Positions 41,569 through 55,313 of a DNA stretch of 64,000 bases are shown here, piece by piece (position 1 is the first letter of the stretch; every line of letters starts with the position of its first letter). This DNA comes from Paralvinella palmiformis (Eukaryota > Annelida > Polychaeta > Terebellida > Alvinellidae): assembly GCA_025642065.1 (NCBI GenBank), contig JAODUP010000143.1:356001-420000 (forward strand), in the 5' to 3' direction. The notes under the pieces were generated by a model. It made no database searches. It had not been told where the DNA came from and was given only the letters and a program-made list of their open reading frames with translations. The position numbers and the translations under genes were made by a program.

Positions 41569-42901
41569 TTCGTCGATTTACTAGAATCAAATTCTTTGAC
41601 TTATAAATAGTTCTATAATAGTTCATCATAACGGGAGAAATATCCTCCAATCAATCTGCGATATCCGTCCTTTCCGAGACTTTTTCTTGTGAGGTAATAA
41701 TGGAAAAAATAGGTTTAGAAATGGATATTCTTGTGCCCTAGGGCATGCGAACGAAATGTGTTAGCTGGGAAGCGAGATACCCAGATGTAATATCTCATGC
41801 TGGGATTCTTACCCGACATGGAAGTATATAGTACTACAGAACACTATGAACTGTGCTATACCTGCGAGGAAGATTAATCTCTCGAAACACATTGTATAAA
41901 ATTTTATATGATTATATTATAATAATGATGAAATGAAGATGACGATGATGATGACTATGATGATGATGATGATAATAATAATAATTATTATTATTATTAT
42001 TGTGTTATTGCTATTATTATTATTTACACAGAGACAAAGTTTATTGCGTGACTTCTGTATATCATATTTAATTTCATAAGAAGAATTACCTGGTTATTAC
42101 GGAATATCCATAATGTGGAATTAATCTAATATATTAGATTATATAATAATTATTGTTTGATAATTAATATCGTGTCAGTTGTTCCACTGAAGAAACGATA
42201 TTAGTTGTTGTTGTTGTTGTTATTGTCATCGTCGTTATAATAATCTTCAGTTGTTATGTTGTTATTGTTTTCTGTTGTTATTTTTGTCGTTGTTGTTGTT
42301 GATGGTGGTGGTGCTGGTGGTGCTACTGCTGTTTGTGGTGTTTTTCCTCGTTGAGAACACAACGGTTATAATCATTGTGCCAGTTTATTAATTTTCCAGT
42401 GTATGTGTGTGCACGAACGTATTTCAGTGTATGCACGAACGATTTTATATTTTTTAGCTTTTGTCTTCATGTCATCCTCAGTTTATGAATATATCCGTTT
42501 TATGTATACACTATATATCTTCAAGTATATGCAGATCAGGAAATGTTAATTCTATTTTACAAGAAACTTTTATATTAAACTTTCAAAAAATTGTCACAAA
42601 CTTGTGAACTTTAACTTATCTGCACTAATATTAATCAGCGTAATATATTATAATGATAGAAGTATATCCGACACGAATTAGATTTTAACAAAACATCCAG
42701 ATTCTTGTTAAAGGGACTTTATTAAATCTGCTCCTGATATATTTATAATTTCTCTAACAGTAACTGATTATAGTCGCATAAATTGTGAAAAAAACTATAA
42801 TTTCTCTTTCTAGAATTCGAGATGCTTAAATAGTTTACTCCTTAATATTATTGATCGGCTAAATATGTTATATTGATCTAGTTGTAGACCTTAATCCTGT
42901 A

Positions 42902-42977
<76 letters not shown>

Positions 42978-43027
42978 CATAAGTAATAAGAATGTATGGT
43001 TTCGTTATTGATATCTTTAGATGTTGG

Positions 43028-43064
<37 letters not shown>

Positions 43065-44012
43065 TATAATTATCAGAATTATTAGAATTTGAAGTGGTAA
43101 TATTGATTCCAATATTACTATGACTAAAGATACGAAGAACTCTCCTTTTCCGAGATTCCAGCGTGTTGAGTACTGGAAGTAAAGCCAACTGGGATTATCA
43201 AATAGCCGACGTCTGTATAAGAGTTTCGTCATTATCCGTGATAATAAACGTACAGTAATATAATATAGTTATATGCCCTGTAGATTAACAGTTATGATAT
43301 GTTTGGCACTGCATCTCTGGATGAGAAAAGGCTCCTTCAGAAGTAATTATTTAGATTTTTACTGGAAAAGTTGCTATAGTAAAAAAGATTCTAATTGGAA
43401 GTACCTGACACCAAAGAAAATAGTAAATAGTATACGTAAATAATAAACAGGGCTATCAAATTTTGAAAATAAGATAGCAAATAGTTTGTTTATTCACTTA
43501 CCTTAGAAACATCTTGATCAACCAGAAGCAAACGCAGTTTCAAAAACTAGTTGGTTTCGGCAACAATTATTTATCAAAGTTTAATCTTAATGCCCTAGAC
43601 CAAATACTTCCATCCTAACACTAGTTAATGTTAAATCGTATATCCTATCATAATAATGTTAGTGGTTTTTTTTCCTCTAGTGTGCACACTTTGTGTTTAC
43701 AAAATATCAACTCTTTTGTACACCTGATCCAGTTTAAAGTTTATCAGCAATTTATATAACCTGTTCTGAATGTTTGATCAGCCATTTCTATCCCGTTCTG
43801 TATATCTTGTCGTGCTATTTGCCATATAAATATCCTCCTGTACATCCAAATAATATATGTTGTAGCTTATGTGGATCATTTGCGTTTATTGCCAAAAACT
43901 GAAAATTTCTATTTCATTTGAAGCGCACTTCAAAATCTTTAAATGGTGAAACTCGCCTTCTGTTAACTCTTAATCTGTCTATTATAACCTATATATCGCT
44001 AAAGTTGTCACC

Positions 44013-44056
<44 letters not shown>

Positions 44057-44636
44057 ATTGGTAGTTTGAGAAAGCATTCTTCATCCGACCACAGAGTGCA
44101 GTCTCTGTTCTTCAAGCAAGAATAAAGTGTTATCCAAACAACCGGATATTAATAAAACAGCGTACGTGCAAATAAATCAACTTATTTATGTCAGAGCAAA
44201 ACATCGGTAGTACGAATGGGAAATATTGCGCGTTTTTGTTGGGTTTTGCTCCGATGGTGAATGGTGATTTGCATTTACTGTGACATTCACCATAGCAACG
44301 ACGGCGTCATTGTTGCGGAGGTTCGGAATCGATCGACGATCACGTGGTAATGATGAATGTTTTATTTCCTTATCTGGATATAGGTGTCCATTTGTTAACT
44401 ACGAAAGCTCATAAATAGTTAAGTCCTCCATAAAACAAGTACTCGTAGATTGAAAGAATAAATCTTTCATTTGTTTGTTCAAATCGAAAGTCAGATTGAT
44501 TTGACTTGGAATACTCTATTTCTTTCAGAACATAGACAATTACTATTAGTTGAGGAATAAATTGACCGATTAAATTGGCCGTGGCTTTATAACAGCATTT
44601 TGGGGATGGTTGACATTACTTCTAGTGTCTTTTTTT
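41569..44636. other. no recognised gene
   Basis: AT-rich intergenic sequence with ATT/GAT/GTT trinucleotide runs (41935-42010, 42204-42320), (TA)n at 42907-42978, (AAT)n at 43031-43065 and (TA)n at 44016-44054. Confidence 0.45.
42907..42978. repeat. (TA)n microsatellite
   Basis: About 70 bp of TA with one AATA interruption. Confidence 0.97.
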
Positions 44637-44830
44637 ATTAAAGGAACAGTCCGCCTTCATTTCTAATACAAATATGCTCACACAAATTATAAATGATGTC
44701 TAAATATGATCACGATCAGCCACATATTAAATAATTCCGTTCTTTTGAATCGACCATAACTAGTCTGTGAGCGCGGCCATTTTGAAGCCAAACTCAGACG
44801 GTATGATCCTAAAGTCTGATGTCACTGTAC
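44637..44830 (+). repeat. dispersed repeat shared with 11297-11520
   Basis: AAAGGAACAGTCCGCCTTCA, CACATATTAAATAATTCC and CGCGGCCATTTTGAAGCC appear in the same order and orientation as in the other copy. Confidence 0.6.
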
Positions 44831-45070
44831 ATAAGTGTTTTATATGACCTAGTTATAGCAATGTTAACAAGAGTTAGCCAAACAGTTTCGGAAGAACAAA
44901 ATGTGTTTATTAATATTATGGTCTTCAATATTTTACAGAAATGGCTGAAGAAAACGATTCAGTTAAATTATCTATGAAGATTATATTGTATTATTGTAAC
45001 ACGAGGTGTTTAATGAACTGCTAGAATTATGGAAATGAACCGACTACGACATCAGTTAGTAGTAGTTACT

Positions 45071-45215
45071 ACTTTGGGAACGAGGTCAAGATACGAAATT
45101 TTGAATGGTGGATATCGAATGGAAATCACGACAATGGTAAAGGTGTGTACTGCAATGTTTACTTAAGAACCCATTTCAAATACTGTATTCTAGTTCACTG
45201 ACGATTCACTTATGC
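45071..45215 (+). pseudogene. orphan TRAP exon 3 plus start of intron 3
   Basis: Bases 45098-45142 encode FEWWISNGNHDNGKG, clearly the TRAP exon 3 end ([14 protein letters not shown] in TRAP-1), with Leu to Asn and Tyr to Asn changes, and finish at the same donor position (AAAG|gtgtgt). The match to TRAP-1 continues about 70 bp into intron 3 (GTTTACTTAAGAAC, ATTCTAGTTCACTGACGATT). The start of the exon is degraded, and no neighbouring exon 2 or 4 was found. It lies 6 kb upstream of TRAP-2 on the same strand. Confidence 0.75.
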
Positions 45216-45640
45216 AGTCTTTCGATGACAGGACCAGGTATTGTATATGGAATGTTTAAAAAGCATTTAGTTAATGCCGCGACCTGTTAACTCCTTATTG
45301 AGGTGGTATATTTGTAATTGATATAGGCTCTTTGTGAACACCTACCAACCGGCTATTGGTGGTTCATGCCATAGAACAATGGCTGATTAGTCATCATCAT
45401 TGTCGTCGTCGTCATAATCATCTTCGTAGAGGTCACAGTCATAATTAATGTCTCCAGCTTATATCATCATCATCATCATGATTAGGACAGAGGAGACTTC
45501 TGTGGAATGACCATCTGATGCATTGCATCATATGATATATAAAAAGCTGTAGACGATTACCTATTCGAAGGACACCATCTTTCACAAAGCGATCCTTGTA
45601 CAGCGAACTTGAAGATCTCATGCTACATAAATAAGACGTC

Positions 45641-45982
45641 AGACATTGGGTCCATCAATTCCAATTCCAATATTGGAATTGGAATTGATTATTTAAATAA
45701 AATGGAATTGGAATTTATAAATTTGGAATTGAGGTTTGCCACAAAAAATAATCCACAAATGAATTTACCATTTTCATTCAGAATTATTTCTTCCATAACA
45801 ATCCCACTTGGAATATAAATTACTCAGAATAGGTATACCAAATAGGTACTCCGAGTACCTATTCCGAGTACCTGGAAATGGAATTGGAATTGATAAATTT
45901 GGAATTGATCAATTTGATGTGGAATTGACCAAATGGAATTGAGTGGAATTGGAATTGACAAAATGGAATTGACCCTATGTCT
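45641..45982 (-). mobile_element. AATTCC-rich MITE, copy 2
   Basis: Ends AGACATTGGGTC and GACCCTATGTCT are inverted repeats. The core, with AGGTACTCCGAGTACC and CCATAACAATCCCACTTGG, is the reverse of copy 1 and copy 3. Confidence 0.7.
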
Positions 45983-47020
45983 GTCAGGCGTATCCAAATT
46001 CAGATATTCTGTGGAATAATATCTATATTGTGTACCTTTCAAGATAATAGGTTCTGCATTGATGCTCGTTGCAACAAGTAGATGTCCTCTTTTTATCTAA
46101 CGTTAGACAAATGTTTTAGCTGTTTCAATTTTTGTTCGGTAATCTCTCTGACATTGCAAGGATCTTGTTCTACTCCTTTTAAATGTATCGTGTAAAGGCT
46201 TCTCTGTGTATACCAACTATTCATGCAGTTATTCTTTTACCGTTCAGCTAACTTGAACTGCATATTAGTAACTGCTGTAACAGACAGCTCGATTGCATCG
46301 TAACTATGATATTCACAGATGATAGTCGATGCTTGTCTTGGCGAAGACTCTGTGCATGTAATTCTCTGGATGCATTATCCGCATAAATTGACTTGGATTC
46401 AATGCATCGCAACTGATCGAAGCGTATGCTGTCTCTGATCTTTTATTTCCTATTGGCAACTAAAGTATTTTATTGATAATGTATCGTATCACTGACATGC
46501 CCTTAGTTCAAAATACATGATTGGCATTGAAGTCGAGCCTTCAGAAACTGGAGCTACTGAACAGCAATACACAATGTATCTAATCATCTGTACTCTTATA
46601 TTTGACTATGAAGAAACACCATAGCCGAGTTAACTACCATCGAAAAGTGATGCATCTGCACATCCTTGAAACTTGTGCATTTCAGTGGCCTCAAATCAAT
46701 TATCAGTCAATATTTATTTCAAACTGTACAATGATACAATGTTTTCATTTATGGGATAAATGTTCTATACATCTGTGCAGTTTGGGGTCTACGCCGAAGA
46801 TCGTTGATCTGTTTTAGTGGCAATACCTAGGTGCCTACAATAAAAATATAAATCCATACACGTCTTGGTTTCGTAGATTATCAAAATATAAATATGTGCA
46901 GTAACAAGTAGCATAACTTCACAATATTTCAAACCCACTGTTTGCAAGACAAACATCTGTGGCATGTGATATCATGTAGACGATGAAAAAAATGGCGATG
47001 TTAATTATTCTAGTATTGAT
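45983..47020. other. no recognised gene
   Basis: AT-rich intergenic sequence. Short open frames only. Confidence 0.4.
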
Positions 47021-47534
47021 TTATGAGGTGTTTGTTTTCAGGCAATTTGTAAATGATTTGATGGAATTCTTTATTCTCAGTTTAGGAGGCAAAGTTGACC
47101 ACAATTTGGGCCGTTGGTGAATAAATGTTTTTGCGATTTTACTCGTCAGCCTTTTGTGCACGTGTGGTCCTAATCGTTGTCGAGTATTATACTCGTGAAT
47201 TTCAGCATTTGTAGAGAAAATTATGAACAGTGAGGTTGATAGTTTATCATGTACGTGGGAGTACATCCGTTTACACAGATGTAATTTATAAATATCTTCT
47301 AATTTAGGTATTGCTAATTTCCTGAACAATGGACTTTTGTGTTCATTGTAGGAAACATTGCAAGCATTTCGTATGCATAGTTTTTTTAATTATTTGTAGC
47401 CTGTGTAGCTTATATTGATATGCAGCTCCCCATAGTATGGTACAGTAGGATAAATGTGAATGGACAATGCTATAGTATAGTAATCTGGATATTCTCTTCA
47501 CTACATGATTGATATGTTCTGTCCACTCCAAAGT

Positions 47535-47594
<60 letters not shown>

Positions 47595-48880
47595 ATATAC
47601 AAGCTTTACACTACTGATACTAGTGATGCGATGAGCACCCAGCTCCATGGCAATACGTACGTCTCCGTCTCTTGCACTATGTTTCGGATGAAAATCAGTA
47701 AGTTTTTGTACGTTCAATGATAATCTGTTCGCATAGAACCACTGGGCTAAAACATTCAGATCATATTCAATGTCAGTACATAAGTTATTTTCATTTTAAT
47801 TGGTGTGATATATTGTCGTACCATCAGCAAATAATATGCACTGTGAGTAAGACAACGAGTTTGGTAAATCGTTTGTATAGATGATGAACAAGAGTCCTCC
47901 CAATACCAAACCTTGTGGAACACCACAGGTCACGTCATGGCATCTGAATTGAGTGCCACAGTATGACACAAACTGTGATCTATTGCACAGGTAATTTCTG
48001 AACCAGTCCAGGGCAATACCTCGTACACCATAATGGTCAAGTTTATAGGGTCGAAAACCTTGGAAAGGTCCAGGAACACCGCCACGGTAGTATGTTTATT
48101 TTCAATAGAGGTCATTACGTGAGATGTAAATTTAGCTACCGCATCAATGGTGCTGTGCTTCGGTCGGAATCCATACTGGTTTTCATACAGTGTATCTTGT
48201 TTGCATAAAACAACTGTAGAGCCTTTTATGAACCTGTAATTTCCCATATCGGTTTTATCTTTAGATTTGTGAATTGGCATCACCTTCGCAATCTTCATGC
48301 TCCTGAGTACGTCATCTGTTTTATAATGATTTGTTTATTATTGTACATATAGGAATACATGTGGACTGATTCAGAGTTTTGAGGAGTTTCGAACTTATGC
48401 CATCACGACCAGAGCTATTCTTGGGGTTAATGGACATTATGATGCGGGTTATTTCAACAGAATATGTTGTTGACATAAAGAATGATTGGTTACTAATGGG
48501 ATGTTTCATGTAATGATCGTACGATTTTTCAAGAGCAGGAATGCGTTCGGCAAATGTTGGTCCAATTTCGGAGAAATATTTACTGAACATATTCGAAATA
48601 GTTTTAGGATCCTTTTTGACATCATTTCCACTTCTAAACACTTCCGAGATATTGCTCTTATCGTTTTGTTTCCCAATTATTTCCATCGGTATATTCCACG
48701 GTCATTTTTAAACTTAGTTAATTCAGTGGCATAGTAATTTTGTTTATGAAGCTTTTTTAATTTGTTATATAAATTTCGATATTTAATTAAATTAATATAT
48801 GCTTTGTTATATTTGGGTTTACCTAGACTTTTTCTAACCATTTTCTCTCTAGTCATTGATGATCCAGTATTCTCTAATAA
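47021..48880 (-). mobile_element. non-LTR retrotransposon remnant (Jockey/CR1-like RT)
   Basis: On the minus strand, from high to low coordinate: a basic pre-RT region (KPKYNKAYINLIKYRNLYNK, about 48760-48830), SINPKNSSGRDGISSKLLK, KVMPIHKSKD, YENQYGFRPKHSTIDAV, VAVFLDLSKVFDPIN, then in another frame LFIIYTNDL and FADGTTIY (about 47830), then HSHLSYCTILWG and finally LPPKLRIKNSIKSFTNCLK. Frameshifts, stops and a (TA)n insertion at 47539-47591 break it. The F-A-D-D catalytic box reads FADG. The endonuclease is not seen. Confidence 0.8.
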
Positions 48881-48972
48881 TATTTCTATATAGGATTCTC
48901 AGAGTATTTGGAATTCTGATGTTCTCTAATAATGGAAGTTCCTTGAATTACCGATTACCGATTCACTTCGAT

Positions 48973-49164
48973 GACGCCTCCTTGGTCAACCCGATAGCAC
49001 GCATTCCATCACAGATCACTACCACCTGAGTTCGAATCTCAGCGTTGGCATATCTGAATGTTGTTTCATCTTTGACCTGGCTTCATTACATTTGGAGGTT
49101 GTTTGGACCATTTAGCCTACCATGTGCTCAAAAGTGGCCGTTAAACATCAATCATCAATCATCT
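48973..49164 (+). mobile_element. tRNA-derived SINE, main family
   Basis: GACGCCTCCTTGGTCAACCC head, GAGTTCGAATCTCAGCG B box, GTTTCATCTTTGACCTGG and AAAAGTGGCCGTTAAACATC tail with ATC repeats. It is more diverged than the copies at 41375 and 58407. Confidence 0.75.
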
Positions 49165-49380
49165 TCGAAATAACTCCAAGTCAACCCTTCTACGACACAG
49201 ATCTCGTTTTAGCAATTTTGCTGAAATTGGTACAGGTAGATTGGTGCTTACAAACTTTTCACTGGCGTTCGAATTGAAGACATCCAAATAATACCGTTTG
49301 TGTTTAAGTAAATTAGAACGGTCAAAGAATGCCTTCTGTATCAACAAATCATAATGGTCCAGTGCACAGTTACCCTGAAA
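49159..49380 (-). pseudogene. unrecognised open fragment, probably transposon-derived
   Basis: The minus strand has a 62-codon frame with balanced composition (NLPVPISAKLLKRDLCRRRV near its end). It directly abuts the SINE and the LINE remnant. No family recognised; it may be part of an ORF interrupted by the SINE. Confidence 0.3.
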
Positions 49381-51324
49381 GTAGGTACGTTAACAGTTAA
49401 GTATATTATGTCGCATTCGTTGTCATGATAAAGTGGTTTTATGACATGTTTGTTGGATGTGTCTACTTGAACTACTGTTATGTTTGAACAACTCCTAGCT
49501 TTCACCCTGCTGGTTGACTAGTCGCTAAGAACCTTAAGCAATGTATCTCTGCCAAAAGTTGGATCTGTTGTTGTCTTGGCCTCCCTACGCTCATATTTAG
49601 TTAAGTTGTTGAATATCATTCTATCATCATCGTTTGCTATATGTTATGCCGTATTACGTCATTCGTCGTGCATATGATACGGTAACGATATGAATCTGAT
49701 ATCGGAGTACTCTAACACTTTCAAAGCATCAACAGTCTGAACACCATTTATACGTTAGGTGAGGAAAATTGCAAATCGATCCAATTCTTTTCGATAATAC
49801 TTTCGTAACAAATACGTTCACCATAATCTCTTGAGTGTCGTATCTTTCATTTAGCTCTCCAAAACATCCTTGCGACCTTTTTGTGCATTGAGGTATGATA
49901 ACCAAATAACTATATTTTGGACAACATCAGTGGTATAAACTGCTCGAGATATTTCAGGCACTCTTCAGGATCAACTACGATCTTGCTTCACACATATTTC
50001 ACGAATATGTGATTCTAACAAATCTGTGACTGCATGTGACACAGGTGTGTACAGTTGGAGAATGACAGGCATTAGAACACAGGCATTTGAATAATTTCTC
50101 TGAACACTACTGAACACTATTGAATTGGTTATGACGAATTTCAAGAGGAACAGGAAATAGTTTCGTTGTAATAATACTTTGAAAAATCCCCGATATAAAT
50201 TCAGGTGTCAGGTACAGACGTATGAACGATAATTGCACTCTGTGGCGCTATAGTAGGAGGAGTTTTTCATCCTGCCAGGCAAATGGCAACGTTTTCTCAC
50301 CGAATATGCCATTTATTGTAAATTCGAAATTTGTTTAGAATTAATGCTCGTGATGAAGCAATAAATTATAGACACCATGCGTCAACTTCATTTGAGGTAA
50401 ACAGCCACGTAAAATAAGTGCCATGTCAGCCATTATTATTATTATAACCCGGTCTTATAAGGTGTTTTGTCACGAATAGAAGACGCCGAAGAAATGTATT
50501 CCTGTTCTCTGATTGGATGAACAAAATTCATTTATCGTTTATCGTTACGAGAATTAAACTGTTGTTGACTTGCTAAGTTTTGTTTGGCATTTACTTGCGT
50601 AACATACTGATGTGTGTTAGGTAATGACTCAAGGTAGATGTTTTGTACAAATACATCTGATTTAATTTGTTTTGTCGATTTTGCTTAGAGCTTGCAGTTT
50701 TCTGTCAATAGATACTATTTTACATTTCCTAGGAATTTCGATATTCGATAACTAATAGGAATTCATCTCTTTAAACAGGTTCACAAGACAATCCAAATTC
50801 TCACATTATCATATATCACAATATCCTATGAAGGGGCACATTTCAATATCTGGTCATCATCACCTGCTGCGATTCTTATCTCACATGTAAATTGCAAATG
50901 CCATATCGTTGATCTGACATCTGACAATACACTGAAGTCTTATTTATTTATAACTGACGCGATTTATATTGATTTTATCCTGTTGGCACTTAAATCTCAC
51001 TGCGAAAGGAGAAAGTTTTCGTTGACTGAATTTGTAATAGCCCAGTTTCTTGACCATGCAATTAAATGGAAGGTTGTCAGGACCAGCTAACCTCTTTGAA
51101 TTAGGCCACTCTTTTGCTAAATCCTAAGTATTTATAACCATCTTTTACCATATGTATGTGAAAAGGGTTTTGATGACAGGGATTTGACAAATAAAAATAC
51201 GGTAATGACACATATTGTGTAGAGCTTGATTAAACGTCCCGATTACCTCGGCTATCTCAACAGCTGGCTGATTTCTCATTAGTAAACAACACAAAGAGAG
51301 ATGTTCGAATCCAATTCATGAACA
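49381..51324. other. intergenic sequence upstream of TRAP-2
   Basis: No gene recognised. Weak minus-strand coding-like pieces near 49500-49750 may continue a mobile element. The TRAP-2 promoter should lie near 51200-51320, but I see no clear TATA box. Confidence 0.4.
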
Positions 51325-51382
51325 ATGGATGGGAGGAGCGAAGTGGTTGTCTTCTTCTTATTGATGACATACACAGGTGAGC

Positions 51383-51435
<53 letters not shown>

Positions 51436-52287
51436 TGCGTGTGCGTGCGTGCGTGCGTGCGGATTCGGATAATCTGAGGATTCGGTTAATTAATCTTTTA
51501 CTTTGTTGTCCAGATGTAGGGGGCCCGGTTATTTAATACTGTTACAGAGGCACGCGGTATATATTAGTAAATAGTAATGGCCATCAGAGCAAATTCGATC
51601 TTTTTTCCAGTACTGCTACAGGGAACCTTTTTATTTAATGCAACTGCAGCGGTTCTGTTTATAGAATGCACAATTAGATTGTCGCATGTTTAATTATGCT
51701 ACAGAAGCACAAGGTTTTCATAGAAACTGAATCTTGTTTGCCAGTTTTTGCCTTCTTTTGGCTTCTTGTGATCTCAGATAACCAAGAAGGCAAAATACAA
51801 TGTGCCAATTATATTCAGCATCGCAAGTTACACTTACTGAACCTCCTTGACTATTTCTAGAGTGCTCTATATTGATTTGCATTGAGAATAGAATACAAAC
51901 ACACTCAGAAGCATATTTGCATGCGTGCGTATGTGTACATGTGGGTGCGTGTCTATGTGTGTGTACGTGTCCGTGTGTGTGCGTCGTTGTGTATATGTGT
52001 TTATTTATAATTGCATATCATTAGTTTTCACTAGTATCAGAATACTACGCAGAAACCAATATATTTTACACCAATCCAGGTGTTGTACACTCCAATGTTA
52101 GATGGTATGCCATCGGTGACTGGGGAGATCCCGTGTCAACATTTCAATCTCAAGTTGCCTCAGCAATGAGTGAATATGGCGAAGCCTTCAAGCCACAATT
52201 TATCTTAAGCTTAGGTGATAACTTCTATCCTAATGGCATCGATTCTCTGGAAGACCCTAAAATAGACAGGTTAGATTAGTGATGTGT

Positions 52288-52336
<49 letters not shown>

Positions 52337-55262
52337 CGCGCGTGTGTGTATCTAAGCATATCTTCCACATTTAATATATGAAAACATATATGTTGTTAGG
52401 TTTGAAACAAAGGTATACTTTTATTTCAGGCTTTGGCGTGAGATGTACAATCTGACGAATATCAAAGGTTTAAATTGGTGGATATCACTGGGTAACCATG
52501 ACTACGGTCTGGGTAAGATCAACAAAACTTTTACAGTATTTATGTATCCTTTAGATACGTAAATATTCACTGACAATTGCACGCGCACACACACACACAC
52601 ACACGCACACACGCACACACATGTTTTATATTTCAAGGGCATGTAATTTAAGCGATATTACAACGTATTCATTATCTACTTGCCAGCCAATAATGTTGTG
52701 TTCCTTATATAAATAGGTTTGGGCGAGGAATGGGTTCAAGTAGAACTGGATAAGGTTGAGCTGTTATGGAACTTGCCACATCTTTGGTACGATTTTGTCA
52801 AATCAGATGGCGAAGTTAGTGTACATTTCATCATGCTCGATACTGAAGCACATGGACAGAGGGTCAGTCAGTGCATAGCATACAGCTTGAATTATTTAAC
52901 CTTATAGCATTATTATCCCGACCGTAGCTAAAAAATCTGATTATATACACGAGACATATCAATATCAAACCTTTCTTGTAGCCTGCGAATTCATTTTGTC
53001 TCTCATTGACTTCCCTATCCCTGTTATTTTAGCTCAGGCACTTTTGTTTTACTGTCGTTGTGTGTTGTCACAACGCACCAGAAATTTTATAATTATGTAA
53101 AGTTTTGTATCGATTATGTTTAGGTAAAGTGTACTGATTACAAAATACACTATTTCATCCAGACCGTTAGTTTTAATCACAGAATCTCACTTTTAGGAAA
53201 CGTTTTATACAAGGCCATCTTATCGGCATTACAGGCATCCAGACAAAGCAGCGCACTGGTGCCTCTACATACACAACTACAAAACAAGTACAAAACGAGA
53301 TCAGTACACATACATAGACGTGAGGTATACAGAAAACAATATTGGTGAATTTTAGTGGTATTTATTAACACAAATATTACATAGATATTCTGCATGTTTT
53401 ACTGTACAGGTGTAATTCAACAACAAAATTACAAATCACAAATGAACAGTTTTTCGTACTTTTCGTCGGTGACAGAATGGCTCATCACGTACTAATCCCC
53501 ACAGACGGTCACCCATCATATTGCAGTCCCATTTTCCTCAATATCTTCTTTCCGTAGTGTGCATACCCACCCACACACAGATACAACTCTTGTTCAAAAG
53601 GTTCCACTCCATCAATCTTTGCGTTAGAAGCTTTGCATTAGAATTCGTCAACCCGAGATCTTGAATCAAATCCTCAAGTTCCTGCTGATTTGGAAAGTAT
53701 GGTTGTTTCTTTTCTTCGTCAGTATGACCAACGTAAGATTCTTCAGATTCAGATTCAAAATGTTCACCTTCACTCTCCACATCTTTAGGAGTTGGTCTCG
53801 GGACAGACAATTCTGCAGAATGTGGAACTGGAGCGATAGATGATCGAATACCTGGATATGTGATATCGTGTCGATTTTTATTTACTCGAATCTTGAAATA
53901 TCCACCCATACACAGGGTTAGAAGCTAACACTTTCCAGTCATTAGTCCACAGGGCTAATTGAATGTGAAATATATTAGTCCTTGTGAAGTTTCACTAAGA
54001 CGAAAGTAAGCGAGGCCGAAATGTAGTGAAGGCATGGTAGGGAAGTCCGGGGCATGTCTCCCAGAAAGTTTTTACAAATTGATAATCAATTATGGTAATA
54101 TGTGTAAGACATGATGCTGTGCATAAGCATAAGGCATTTTGATAAAGGCGAGACATTTAAATAGTGGGTGCCCTAGTTGTTTCACAAGACGCTTCGTCAT
54201 TGGCCGAAATATGTAAACAGGTCGCGAAGCAGCCAATCACAGCACTTCGTATACAAAATTTATTTTGTCTGCCGGCGCGACTCAGAAAATCAATTGCAAC
54301 AGCTTCTTGTGGGTCTACAGAATTAAAATTCTTAAATTATAAGCGATATTCTTCAAATATCCCCCCAATGTACATTAGCCCCGTGGGCTAATAACATAGA
54401 TATTCTACTACCCCACACATATTTCTATTAGCTATGGGCTAACGGGCTAGCGCTTATTTCGAACCCTGATATAGACGTAGCAGTCCTTAACAAGTTTCTG
54501 TAGTTCTCTCCATATTCGGGATTTGTCTCGATCCGGAATCTTCTTGCCAAAGTATAATTCATAAGTTCGTGCAAATTTTATAAACACTTTTTCCATGCTT
54601 TTCATGCCTTGTGCCAATATAGATTCCAAAGACGTAACAAAGTAAATCGCCAGAATCTAAGCATCTAAGCAGCTCCATCAATTCATCTACAATGTACTTT
54701 CTCCTCGGGATATTTTTGGCGTCTTTAACTAAAAAATAATAGAGGTTTCCAAATTTCTTCGGTCTTCCTCTGTTTCTATTTGTAAATGATTCGTGTATAA
54801 GAAGAGTATCTCTTGCCAAGTGAAACCCTTACCAGATATATATTAATAACGTTTGTAGATTTGATTATCACAGGTAAACAATTATACTGATATGATAAAT
54901 TGGTTAGATGAGAGATTAAGAACGACTACCGCTGATTGGGTGTTGGTAAATGGACATCATCCTATATATAGTGTTGGATTGACGGGACCAGTACTGGATA
55001 CGTTCTACAGAGAATTGCTTCCTGTTCTGGAACGATATCCGGGAGTTGTTGATGTCTATTTTGCAGGTAAGCTAAGGATGATACAATTAATCGTTCAGCA
55101 CACACACACGCACACACGCACACACACACATACACACACATACACACACACATACACACACATACACACACACACATACACACACACATACACATACACA
55201 CACATACACACACACATACACACTTGTCCATCCATCCGCCCGTCGGTCCATCCATCCATCCA

Positions 55263-55313
<51 letters not shown>

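Noticed and set aside
44076..44100. ATCCGACCACAG matches the MGSC 5' flank, suggesting a fourth copy
   Set aside because: None of the following flank blocks nor any coding similarity appears downstream, so a 12-base match alone is not enough.
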